Shown: one piece after another, positions 1-6,652 of the stretch | Position numbering within the stretch: the stretch's first letter is position 1 | Layout of the letters: the number at the start of each line of letters is the position of its first letter | Assembly (NCBI GenBank): GCA_021851465.1 | Contig: JAJZDL010000137.1 | Location: 1 to 7,755, forward strand | DNA from: Acidobacteriota bacterium | GTDB lineage: Bacteria; Acidobacteriota; Terriglobia; Terriglobales; Acidobacteriaceae | DNA: 7,755 bases | Reading direction: 5' to 3' | The notes under the pieces: model-generated | What the model was told of the DNA's origin: nothing | Database searches by the model: none | The model's input: only the letters and a program-made list of their open reading frames with translations | Translations under genes and position numbers: made by a program

Positions 1-1555
1 CCGTCGCCTGTACGCCCGCCGCCAGTGGCCCCGCAACCGCCGCAGCCTGCGCCAAGCCCTGTGCGTCGACCAGGCTCGATGCGGGGGCGACCGTCATGCC
101 GCCCGAGGCCGTCCATGCCACCGTCGTGCCTGCCGCCGCCGCGCCATTCTGCGCTACGCTCACTTGCGGATTCCACTGTACTGTTGCGCCTGCGGCAATA
201 TGTTCTTCGGGCTGGGCCATCGTCACGCTGCGCGCAACCGCGTTGAAGGTCGCCGCCAGGGTCGCGCCTACCGCCGCGGCCTGCACCGTCACGGTTCCGA
301 AGGCAGATGGCGTCACTGTCGTCGAGGCCAGGCCGGTCGCATCCGTCAGCACTACGCAGGAAACCGCCGAACAAGCACCGAATTGCACGCTGTCCAGGCT
401 AGAGGAAAATGTAACGGGCACGCCCACGCACGGCGTTACGCCATCGCCCAGCAACACGCGCACTGCGAATGGCGTGGCTGCCGCCGTCCCCACCGCGACC
501 GTCCCCGATGGTGCGGAGACCAGCGCCATTTCATCCGGCGCAACGCCGCCATAGCTCAGTGCGCCCGACATTACCGTCGATCCCCCAGTGGAGAGATCGA
601 CCACAGCGACATCGACCGGCCCCGTGGGATTGGCCGTAAATGCGCTCTCCGGCGGGGCCACCGCAACGATCGTCGTCGGCGACCAGCTCGACACAGTGGC
701 CACAACGCCGTTCACCGTCACTTCGTTGCCCGCGCGAAATCCCATCCCGTTGATTGTGATCTGGCCACCGTTGACGCTGGTTGCCGCTGGCTGTATCGAA
801 TCCGCATAAAGCACTCGCGCCTGATATGTAAAGTCCGGGCGGCCGTCGCCGCGCGCGTCCGCGATGACGAAGCGCAGGCCCTCCGCCTGTGTTGTCGCCA
901 CGTTGGCCGCCGTCATTCCCAGCGCGATGGTGTTGAACGCCGATGGGGTTGCCGCGACCGTGGGCAGCGTACCCGTTGGGTCGGTCGCGGCCCACGCTCC
1001 GATCAGCGGCATCGCCTTTGCGATGGTGGCCAGCCCGTTCTTGTCGAGCGCCGTCACCTCGATCGTCGCCGTGCGCCCCGCCTGCGCGTTGAAGCTCGAC
1101 CACGCGGTGTGGCCATGCGCGCAGAGCACGTCGATCCACCATCCGCCCGCCGCAACGGGCTGCGGCGCGGATTCCACGCCATCGCCGCTCGTATCGCAGT
1201 TGCTGGCCGCGTTATTCGGCGGGAATGAAGTCAGCAACGTGGTCCAAATGATCCAACTGGGTGCAGTGGGATACTGGTCCTGCATTGCGCTCATCGGCGA
1301 TCCCGATGGCTCGACGCTGCCTGTCGTGTAGGGCCCCACGGAGTACGCCCCGATATACAGCGGGTTGATTGCCTCCGTGTTCAGAATGATAAATATCCCT
1401 CCGTTCTGCGCGGTCTCTGGATCGATGTCCGGGACCCAGGCAAAGTAGTAATACCCCTCCATTTGGAGGTTGGTCGTACCCAGGCTCTCAGCGATTCCCG
1501 TGCTGGGCCCAGTCACCGGGTTCCCGGCATTCCATTGGAACAGGTATCCCGTTAG
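1..1555 (-). CDS. 3' part of the frameshifted gene: PPC-like, IPT/TIG and Ig-like domains, runs off the left edge
   Basis: I translated the minus strand from codon 1555-1553 to the window edge: 518 codons with no stop. It begins LTGYLFQWNAGNP, directly continuing the Greek-key segment of the upstream part. Further on, AWSSFNAQAGRTATIEV (about 1110-1060) resembles a PPC-type beta domain. FVIADARGDGRPDF (about 875-830) precedes an IPT/TIG domain (about 820-555) with GGQITINGMGFRAGNEVTVNG. An invasin-type Ig-like domain follows (about 540-245) with GVPVTFSSS and TDATGLASTTV, and then a second, partial one (240 to the edge). Such domains typically build extended surface or secreted proteins and bind ligands or carbohydrates. 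As written, this part lacks its own ribosome-binding site; the first internal ATG is at 1462. It is best read as the remainder of the gene starting at 2628, which would make the intact protein at least about 876 residues. The true C-terminus is outside the window. Confidence 0.78.
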
Positions 1556-2628
1556 GTGGAGACATCGTCCCACGCCTCGGGCACGGACACGCCGCCCTGC
1601 TGGCGCTGCAACTCGATATTCACCCCCTGCATCCCCTGGCCAGTCGGAAAGCTCAGCGTGCCGTTCACCATGCTGGCCTGCGTGTAGGTCCAGATCTTGC
1701 CTGGCGCGGGCGGAGGCAGCCCTGGATAGATGGTCGTCATAAACCGATAGAGCCCGGAGATGGCCGCTACATCGTCGTCGCGCAGCGTGAACGGCTGCGG
1801 CAGGCACCGGTAGGTGTACAGTCCGCACACAATATCGATCGGATGCATGATTGGCCAGTGCAGCGCCTGGTCGGGCGTCGCCGGCGGGTTGCTAGTAAAG
1901 ACGGTGTCGTTGGTTTGCGACCAGCCCAACCCAAGCACGCGCCCGAATGCGCGCTCCAGTTGGTACTGCATCTGCAACTGCTGTTCAGGCGCGGGGCCGG
2001 TGCAGCGCCCGTTCAGTATCAGGATGGCGTGCTGAATCGTCCCCGACGGAGTGATCGAGTCCACGCTCTCCGTTACCCCATTCTGGCGGCACTCCGCCGG
2101 ACTGCTCGCGCCGCCGCCCAACAGCATGTCCGTCACCGAGCCGTCGCTGTCGTAGATCACCGCAATCTGTATGGCCGCGTAGTTTGCGACCTGCACGTCC
2201 TCTGGCAAGACCGGACCGCTGCTGCTGAGGCAGGAGTTTGCGCCGCTCACATGCTCGGCCAGCGCGCCGCCGTAGGCGATCGTCATGGACGAGGTCGGCA
2301 CGTTCCACACGCCGGCCGCTACCGCCACCAGTGCGTTGGCGGCGGCGTTGTTCACATACGGGCTCAGGTCTCCGGGATCGGTGAAGTAGAGCGGGTTGGT
2401 TGTGTACCACACCACCGGAATGCCGCTGCCCGTGCCGTCGAAGTACGGCGGCCCGGTCACCCAGCGCGGCTCGGCGGCCTGCGCCACGGCCCCACTCAGC
2501 AACAGCACAACCGCCATCAGTAGCCTGCGCACAATCGGCAGCCACTGTGCGATCAGCAAGCGCAGCGCGGCACCGGCCAGCATCCGGGGGGCGCCTCTTT
2601 GCCCGCTGCCCGCGTCAGCGCGCGTCAT
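1552..2628 (-). CDS. Exported zincin-like domain protein, 5' part of a frameshifted gene
   Basis: This is the N-terminal 358 residues of a large exported protein, ended by a premature TAA at 1552-1554. A hydrophobic signal segment spans about residues 33-52 (VAQAA|EP). Residues 55-300 look like a matrixin/zincin relative. They contain a NAAANALVAVAAGVWNV helix, AEHVSGAN, and a helix at the usual zinc site followed by HWPIMHP, which is like a Met-turn (Met261). The zinc motif itself is degenerate: R226-A-x-x-R230-x-x-G233-x-x-W236 stands in place of HExxHxxGxxH, so no catalysis is expected. From residue 311, LSFPTGQGMQGVNIEL begins a Greek-key (carboxypeptidase-regulatory-like) segment that the stop interrupts. 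The ATG at 2628 overlaps the upstream gene by 14 nt and has GGGAG 10 nt upstream. ATGs at 2583 and 2517 are alternatives that keep a signal peptide. Confidence 0.78.
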   Translation of the reverse strand: MTRADAGSGQRGAPRMLAGAALRLLIAQWLPIVRRLLMAVVLLLSGAVAQAAEPRWVTGPPYFDGTGSGIPVVWYTTNPLYFTDPGDLSPYVNNAAANALVAVAAGVWNVPTSSMTIAYGGALAEHVSGANSCLSSSGPVLPEDVQVANYAAIQIAVIYDSDGSVTDMLLGGGASSPAECRQNGVTESVDSITPSGTIQHAILILNGRCTGPAPEQQLQMQYQLERAFGRVLGLGWSQTNDTVFTSNPPATPDQALHWPIMHPIDIVCGLYTYRCLPQPFTLRDDDVAAISGLYRFMTTIYPGLPPPAPGKIWTYTQASMVNGTLSFPTGQGMQGVNIELQRQQGGVSVPEAWDDVST

Positions 2629-3448
2629 TGGCGATCTTCTCCCAACTTCGCAGCATCTCCAGCACTGCCGTGTACGGCCTGCTCTGCGAGTCGGCAGCCG
2701 CTGCCGCAACCGGGCCATCCGCCGCGCCTGCAAGACTGGAAGCTCCAGTACCGCGCGCGCCCGCACCGGATGCAGGTTGCGGCGTCACCGCATTCATCGC
2801 GTCGGCATTCACAGCGTCCGCATGTACGGAGATCGGTCGCCCGATCGGATGCGTCACCGGCCCGGTGCGGTACGACAGCGGCTGCACCACTCGCGTCGCC
2901 ACCCAGCGCAGATCCACGACGCGGCCATCGACCGGTGCAGCGGCCTGTGCGCTCGTCCCTGCAATCGCCGCCCCACTCGCCACGGTCTCGCTGGCCAGCG
3001 CCGTCTGCGGCCCCGCCGCCACGCCGCCGCGGATCGGGATCGCACCGTCCATCCCGCCCACCGGCGAACTCAGCCCTGCCGCGCTGGGCGCATGGAGCAG
3101 CATCAGATACCGCTGGCCCACGCAGAACGGCTGGTCGCCAGCCGGCCACAGCCCGGCCCACTCGCGCACTGTGTATATGCTGCCGCTCACGCCGCGGACC
3201 GCATCCTCCACCGCAAACGCAATCTCCACCACGCCGGTCGCGCCGTTTTCTGCGGCCAACCGGCGCACCGCAACCACCTGCCCCGTAAAGATCGCGCCCG
3301 CCATCTGCGCCATTGCATGGAGAGCGTCGGTCGTGGTCTGCGGAAGGGCGTCCTGCGCAGGCCCCTGCGCAACCGCGCATTCAACCCCAGAGAGCGCGAA
3401 GCTCAAGGCAACGGCGCACGCAACCAGCACTCTCCATCGCGATGCCAT
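2615..3448 (-). CDS. Small secreted protein with possible NTR/TIMP-like (OB-fold) core, unknown function
   Basis: A 277-aa exported protein that I do not recognise as a named family. Residues 1-27 form a signal peptide (Arg4 and Arg6, hydrophobic core, AVA|Q). Residues about 48-120 look like a compact beta domain: IFTGQVVAV, then VEIAFAVEDAVRG, then YTVREWAGLW, and CVGQRYLMLLH. The order 'exported-to-barrier strand, V-x-F-x-V strand, Cys-x-x-G-x-x-Y-L strand' resembles NTR/TIMP-like OB-fold proteins, but only loosely. The mature part has a single Cys (108) and lacks the N-terminal Cys that TIMPs use to chelate metal. Residues 125-275 are Ala/Gly/Ser/Pro-rich and mostly without predicted order, ending in a short helix-like stretch. 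The start is supported by GGAGG at 6-nt spacing. The stop overlaps the start of the zincin-like gene, so the two are probably an operon with coupled translation. Confidence 0.75.
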   Translation of the reverse strand: MASRWRVLVACAVALSFALSGVECAVAQGPAQDALPQTTTDALHAMAQMAGAIFTGQVVAVRRLAAENGATGVVEIAFAVEDAVRGVSGSIYTVREWAGLWPAGDQPFCVGQRYLMLLHAPSAAGLSSPVGGMDGAIPIRGGVAAGPQTALASETVASGAAIAGTSAQAAAPVDGRVVDLRWVATRVVQPLSYRTGPVTHPIGRPISVHADAVNADAMNAVTPQPASGAGARGTGASSLAGAADGPVAAAAADSQSRPYTAVLEMLRSWEKIANDAR

Positions 3449-3450
3449 AG

Positions 3451-3500
3451 CACGCCTCCGCCGTCTCCCTTTCCTTCGTCAGGGGGCGGCGGCAGGCGTG
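3451..3500 (-). promoter_or_regulatory. Leader hairpin covering the ribosome-binding site of the small secreted-protein gene
   Basis: On the minus strand CACGCCTGCCGCCG (3500-3487) is complementary to CGGCGGAGGCGTG (3463-3451). This gives 13 GC-rich pairs with one bulged base (3493). A possible inner 4-bp stem (3481-3484 with 3467-3470) closes a 10-nt loop. The 3' arm contains the GGAGG ribosome-binding site (3455-3459), 6 nt before the ATG at 3446-3448. Folding would hide the site, which suggests translational control, but this is inferred from sequence pairing alone. Confidence 0.45.
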
Positions 3501-3655
3501 TCCTTGTTGTGTTCCTGCACATCTGTGTCGTGGATTGAGGCAATGAATGCGTTCGATTGGCCGCAGGTAATATGCCGGAAGTACCGCGCGCAAAACCGCT
3601 TCGGGAAAGTTCAGCGCTGTCGATTGCAGCAGGCGGCTTGTTCGAGAGGAAATGC

Positions 3656-4942
3656 TTACTTCATCTCCGTGACCTTCGCCGTCGGCGCGCTCTTCTCGTC
3701 CGCCGTGGGAGTAACCGTCACATTGTCCAGCGTCACCGTGGCATACGCAATCGACATCCCGGTCTTCGCCGCGATCTGCACGTTCTTCATCGTCAGCCCG
3801 GTCACCGGCGACTCCGGCAGGCCGACAATTGTCCCCGCTGAGTTGCTCCCCGTCGCCGTCACATTCTCGATCGCGATGTTGTGGAACTTCGGCGTCAGCC
3901 GTCCCACCGGCTCGGCTGGAACATCCCCCTGCGGCGCGGCGTGCGGATAATACTCGGTAACCAGGATCGCCGTCTTCACATCCTCCATGGTGATGTCCTC
4001 GAACGAAATGTTCGACACGTCGTTGCCGCGGTCGCGCGCCGACTTGATGCGGATGCCTTGGTCCGTCCCCTTGAAGTGGATTCGCTCCGCGCGGACATTC
4101 TGCACACCGCCCGCAATCTCGCTGCCGATCGAAAGCCCGTGCCCATTCTCAAAGGTGCAGTCCGTGATTGTGATGTTCCTGCTCGGCGCGTCCGGCCCAG
4201 GCGAGTTGATCGCCCCACTCTTGATCGCTATATTGTCGTCGCCAACGCTTGAAAACACATGGTCGATCACGACATTGCTGGAGCTGAACGGATCGATCGC
4301 ATCCGTGTTGGGCGATTTGGGTGCAAGAATGCGCACGTTGCGGATGGTCACATCGTCCGCATAGTACGGCACGATCTGCCAGAAGCCGGAGTTCTGCACG
4401 GTGATTCCTTCCATGCGCACATGCCTGGTATGGTCGAAGACCACGCCCATCGGCCGCGGATGGTCGTTGCCCAGCACGCCGCCGTTCTTCGCTCCTTTCA
4501 CATAGTCCCACCACACCTTGCCGTTGCCGTCGATCGTGCCCTCGCCCGCAATCGCCACATTCTCCGCATTCACGGCACTGACCAGCGGTTGCACAGTCTG
4601 GTTGCGCGCAAAGGTCACTGCCGGGTAATCCGCGCGGTCGGGCGATCCCAGCAGCACCGCGCCCTTCTCGATCTCCAACGTGATGTTGCTCTTCAGCAGC
4701 ACAGGCCCGCTGAGAAACGTTCCGCCGCTCAGCACCACCGTTCCTCCGCCCGCGCTCGCGCAGGCCTCCACCGCTGCCTGAATTGCCTTGGTGTCCTTGG
4801 TCGTTCCGTCTGCCTTGGCACCGTACGTTCGCGCATCGCAGAGCTTCCCTGGGGAAGTTGCCGTGCCCTGTGCCGCCGCGCACTGCACTGTCATTCCCAC
4901 CGCCAATGCCGCTGTCAATCCGACTTCCACCGCACTCCTCAT
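3656..4942 (-). CDS. Secreted glycoside hydrolase family 28 (polygalacturonase)
   Basis: A 428-aa exported enzyme expected to hydrolyse alpha-1,4-galacturonosyl bonds of pectin or oligogalacturonides outside the cytoplasm. Residues 1-24 form a signal peptide with a likely cleavage AAA|Q. Residues 36-60 carry the YGAKADG segment that begins the right-handed beta-helix of this fold. The four GH28 motifs are in order: N212-T-D214-x-x-D217 (NTDAID), G234-D235-D236 (GDDNIAIKSG), G267-H268-G269 and R298-I-K300. By family knowledge, D214, D235 and D236 are catalytic, and H268, R298 and K300 contact substrate. All are present, so the enzyme looks active. Asn replaces the Cys that commonly follows GDD. 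Length fits a single-domain bacterial GH28, with a short charged tail after the helix. Endo versus exo action cannot be settled. The ATG at 4942 is chosen for its GAGGAG and signal peptide. The next gene downstream is 207 bases away on the same strand. Confidence 0.94.
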   Translation of the reverse strand: MRSAVEVGLTAALAVGMTVQCAAAQGTATSPGKLCDARTYGAKADGTTKDTKAIQAAVEACASAGGGTVVLSGGTFLSGPVLLKSNITLEIEKGAVLLGSPDRADYPAVTFARNQTVQPLVSAVNAENVAIAGEGTIDGNGKVWWDYVKGAKNGGVLGNDHPRPMGVVFDHTRHVRMEGITVQNSGFWQIVPYYADDVTIRNVRILAPKSPNTDAIDPFSSSNVVIDHVFSSVGDDNIAIKSGAINSPGPDAPSRNITITDCTFENGHGLSIGSEIAGGVQNVRAERIHFKGTDQGIRIKSARDRGNDVSNISFEDITMEDVKTAILVTEYYPHAAPQGDVPAEPVGRLTPKFHNIAIENVTATGSNSAGTIVGLPESPVTGLTMKNVQIAAKTGMSIAYATVTLDNVTVTPTADEKSAPTAKVTEMK

Positions 4943-4947
4943 CGCAT

Positions 4948-4953
4948 CTCCTC
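4948..4953 (-). promoter_or_regulatory. Ribosome-binding site deciding the GH28 start
   Basis: GAGGAG lies 5 nt before the ATG at 4940-4942 on the minus strand. It supports this start over the upstream in-frame ATG at 5053, which would add 37 residues ahead of a clear signal peptide. Confidence 0.8.
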
Positions 4954-4961
4954 GCGCAATC

Positions 4962-4971
4962 GTTGCGCAAC
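4962..4971. promoter_or_regulatory. Palindrome in the polygalacturonase leader, possible operator
   Basis: GTTGCGCAAC is a perfect 10-bp palindrome starting 20 bases upstream of the GH28 start codon. The hexamer GCGCAA occurs three times here, at 4954-4959, 4965-4970 and 4981-4986. A second inverted repeat, TTGCC-ATA-GGCAA, lies at 5041-5053. On the minus strand a possible -10 (TACTAT) lies just upstream of the palindrome, but without a good -35. This arrangement could be a binding site controlling the pectinase gene. It rests on symmetry only, and short GC-rich palindromes arise by chance. Confidence 0.25.
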
Positions 4972-5090
4972 AGAATAGTAGCGCAACCGCACGTCCCCTG
5001 TAGGGCACGCGTTGCATTGCGGCGAGCCAACGCATGTAAATTGCCATAGGCAACGTGCATATCGATCTTCGAGAAGGGGATACGGAAGAC

Positions 5091-5106
5091 CCCTAAGAAC
5101 TTGTTG
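5091..5106 (+). repeat. Left flanking direct repeat of the MITE-like element
   Basis: CCCTAAGA at 5091-5098 sits directly outside the left terminal inverted repeat and recurs exactly at 5256-5263, as expected of an 8-bp target-site duplication. The next base is A in both copies, so the duplication could be counted as 9 bp. Similarity continues with one mismatch (C5100 versus T5265) to TTGTTG, which overlaps the element's own terminus. Confidence 0.55.
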
Positions 5107-5255
5107 AAAAACGATTACACGAGGCCGTAAGGGCGCTTTGGTTCAGATTAACTTCGCACAGAAATTGCCTACAACGCGCCAATCTGCCATCGGGATGCAT
5201 CGCAGGTTGCTCATTCTGCTCTGGTGTAAGTGCCCAAAAGAGTTTTTCAACAAGT
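5099..5255. mobile_element. 157-bp MITE-like non-autonomous element
   Basis: The ends are perfect 14-bp terminal inverted repeats: ACTTGTTGAAAAAC at 5099-5112 and its exact reverse complement at 5242-5255. Outside both lies the same 8-bp direct repeat, CCCTAAGA. Further nested inverted segments occur inside: TTACAC at 5115-5120 with GTGTAA at 5224-5229, and TGG/CAGATT at 5139-5149 with AATCTGCCA at 5181-5189. The whole could therefore fold as one long interrupted hairpin. The interior has no plausible gene. Small size, terminal repeats, target duplication and lack of a transposase fit a MITE mobilised in trans by an IS with matching ends. The 8-bp duplication is compatible with several IS families, and I do not assign one. 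It lies between two genes and breaks neither. Confidence 0.62.
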
Positions 5256-5271
5256 CCCTAAGAATTTGTTG
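5256..5271 (+). repeat. Right flanking direct repeat of the MITE-like element
   Basis: Exact second copy of CCCTAAGA at 5256-5263, immediately outside the right terminal inverted repeat, followed by ATTTGTTG at 5264-5271. This last octamer differs by one base from ACTTGTTG, the tip of the element. Either the target resembled the element's end, or a second partial copy once lay here. Confidence 0.55.
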
Positions 5272-5359
5272 CAAGGGCGCGCGTTTCCGCAATCGTCATG
5301 GAGATTGGCCCGTTGGCACACATGCGAGGCGATGAGTGGGCACAGGATGTGCGTGCGCG
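5272..5359. other. Short spacer downstream of the DUF5715 stop
   Basis: The 88 bases between the mobile element and the DUF5715 TAA are where that gene's terminator would lie. Only a weak 5-bp hairpin with a 3-base loop (GCACA/TGTGC, about 5339-5351) is visible, with no U-tract on the minus strand. I therefore call no intrinsic terminator. Confidence 0.3.
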
Positions 5360-6652
5360 TTAGCGGGCGGCGGCGAGGGTGACGCGGGATGGCGTCTCGG
5401 GGGCGTAGCTGCGGTAGACGCTGATGTGGAAGCATGCCTGCTGGAACTCCTCCTCAACATCGATCTTGCCCTGGCCGATGAGTGGCTGGAGGTAGGTGCG
5501 CATCCAGGCGATCTGGGTGATGGAGAGTCCGTGCTTGGCGATGTCGACGGCCTGGCCGGTGAGGTGCGGCGAGGCCGTGTCTCCGAAGGAGGGCGCAGCG
5601 TTGGCATTGCTGTGTTCAAGGCGCTGCTGGAAGTCGACGGTGCGCACAGCGGAGTTGACCTGTAGAGGCTGGTGGAAGTTGGCGTAGAAGTCGCGGGCGA
5701 GGACGGCGAGGAAGACCGCGGTCCAGGGACGCGCGTAGCGGCGGTCCTGCGGCAGGCGGTCGTCCACGCGCAGGGCCTCGCCTGCCGGCAGCGGGACGAG
5801 CTGGTGCAGGTGGCGCAGGTCCAGCAGGTCGGCGTCGTCGCGTACGCGGGCGAGTCCGTCACGGTCGGCCATCCGGTTCTGGTGGAGGAGGATCTCGTGT
5901 GAGCCGTAGAGCGGAGGCGGAAGGATGAGGTGGCCACGGCTGTCGTAGAGCGCTGAGACGCGCAGCGCTGGCAGTAGAACGGGTGCAGCCGCCTCCTCTG
6001 CAATGGAAGGCAACGGGCGCGCTTCGGTCGCGGGGGGCAGGGTACTGCCAACGCTGGCGAGTGTGGTTGCGGTGCCAGGATCCCGCTCGTCGTCGGCTGC
6101 GGTGCCGTCGCCCGAAAGATGCTGTGCATCGACAGTGTGCAACTGGGCCAGGGCAGAGGGTGTAGCGGGCGGAGCAAGCGATGCAGGGAGACCCTTTATC
6201 CGGGATCCGCGGGTTGTCTGCGCTGCGCGAACGCCGTTATCCGCGGCGTCGATGGCGGCCCGTGCGGCCAGCGAGCGCTGCCGTCTCGCAACGGAGCTGC
6301 TGTTCGGCCGGTCGCGCGATGCGACATGGCGGGCGTAGCTGTCGGCTATGTGTGGATCTGCTTGGCTGCGCTGTGCCGTTGCGCTCCCGTAGCGAGAAGG
6401 CCCGGCTGCGTTTCGGCTGTCGCGCAACCGATCCCCGGTCGCTGTGGTGGCGGTGCGCTTCCGCGTACTAGGCGCACCCAGACGCGCATGTGCGGCCCGT
6501 CCGCGTGCGGCACGCTGGCTGGGCCGCGCCGCGACCAGCCTGCCGACAGCGGGATGGGCAAGCGACCGCGTGGGCCTGGCCAGCAGCGGCACGGTGCAAA
6601 GCTGCAGGCAGACCAACGCCATCGCAGTGGCCACGAGGGCTATTGAGCGCAT
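5360..6652 (-). CDS. DUF5715-type exported protein with M15-like peptidase domain
   Basis: A 430-aa exported protein. Residues 1-25 form a signal peptide or signal anchor: an Arg near the start, then a hydrophobic stretch ending in VPLLA. Residues 30-220 are low-complexity, rich in Arg, Ala, Ser and Thr, and probably disordered and basic. Residues 225-420 form the conserved domain. It contains NSAVRT (Arg337), the M15-type motif S361-x-H363-x-x-G366-x-A-x-D370, and a late His409 in CFHISVY. In M15 D,D-carboxypeptidases and endolysins, His, Asp and His at these places bind zinc, so a peptidoglycan-related role in the cell envelope is plausible. The usual glutamate just before the last His is absent (Ala406), so activity is uncertain. 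The DUF5715 name is from memory of acidobacterial homologues. The ATG at 6650-6652 has no Shine-Dalgarno sequence upstream. Met11 (6622) is an alternative start but would remove the positive n-region. The gene ends in TAA at 5360-5362. Confidence 0.82.
   Translation of the reverse strand: MRSIALVATAMALVCLQLCTVPLLARPTRSLAHPAVGRLVAARPSQRAARGRAAHARLGAPSTRKRTATTATGDRLRDSRNAAGPSRYGSATAQRSQADPHIADSYARHVASRDRPNSSSVARRQRSLAARAAIDAADNGVRAAQTTRGSRIKGLPASLAPPATPSALAQLHTVDAQHLSGDGTAADDERDPGTATTLASVGSTLPPATEARPLPSIAEEAAAPVLLPALRVSALYDSRGHLILPPPLYGSHEILLHQNRMADRDGLARVRDDADLLDLRHLHQLVPLPAGEALRVDDRLPQDRRYARPWTAVFLAVLARDFYANFHQPLQVNSAVRTVDFQQRLEHSNANAAPSFGDTASPHLTGQAVDIAKHGLSITQIAWMRTYLQPLIGQGKIDVEEEFQQACFHISVYRSYAPETPSRVTLAAAR

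Noticed and set aside
531..1142. 203-aa minus-strand frame overlapping the IPT region
   Set aside because: It is an Arg/Gly-rich out-of-frame reading of the same strand. The neighbouring frame carries the IPT/TIG motif and is open for 518 codons.
164..1228. 354-aa plus-strand Arg/His-rich frame
   Set aside because: It is antisense to the continuous IPT/Ig-like reading frame, which translates into sensible domains, and it has a composition typical of a shadow frame.
1548..1560. Programmed -1 ribosomal frameshift
   Set aside because: The shift direction fits, but there is no slippery heptamer and no obvious stimulatory stem or upstream Shine-Dalgarno-like element at the junction. Deletion or sequencing error is simpler.
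3560..3655. Possible intrinsic terminator after the polygalacturonase gene
   Set aside because: The only pairing seen, CCGAAG with CTTCCGG, has a bulge, a 17-base loop and no following U-tract on the minus strand.
2400..3950. 516-aa plus-strand open frame spanning three minus-strand genes
   Set aside because: It runs antisense to the zincin-like gene, the small secreted-protein gene and part of GH28. It is low-complexity (Ala, Pro, Arg, Ser, Thr), crosses an intergenic gap and has no recognisable motif. Long antisense frames are expected in GC-rich genes.
4943..5053. N-terminal extension of the polygalacturonase to the ATG at 5053
   Set aside because: The extension would bury the signal peptide behind 37 residues. 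The ATG at 4942 has a GAGGAG at 5 nt and begins a canonical signal peptide.
5138..5335. 65-aa plus-strand ORF in and beyond the MITE-like element
   Set aside because: It starts inside the element and crosses its right end into flanking sequence. It has no ribosome-binding site and does not resemble a transposase fragment.
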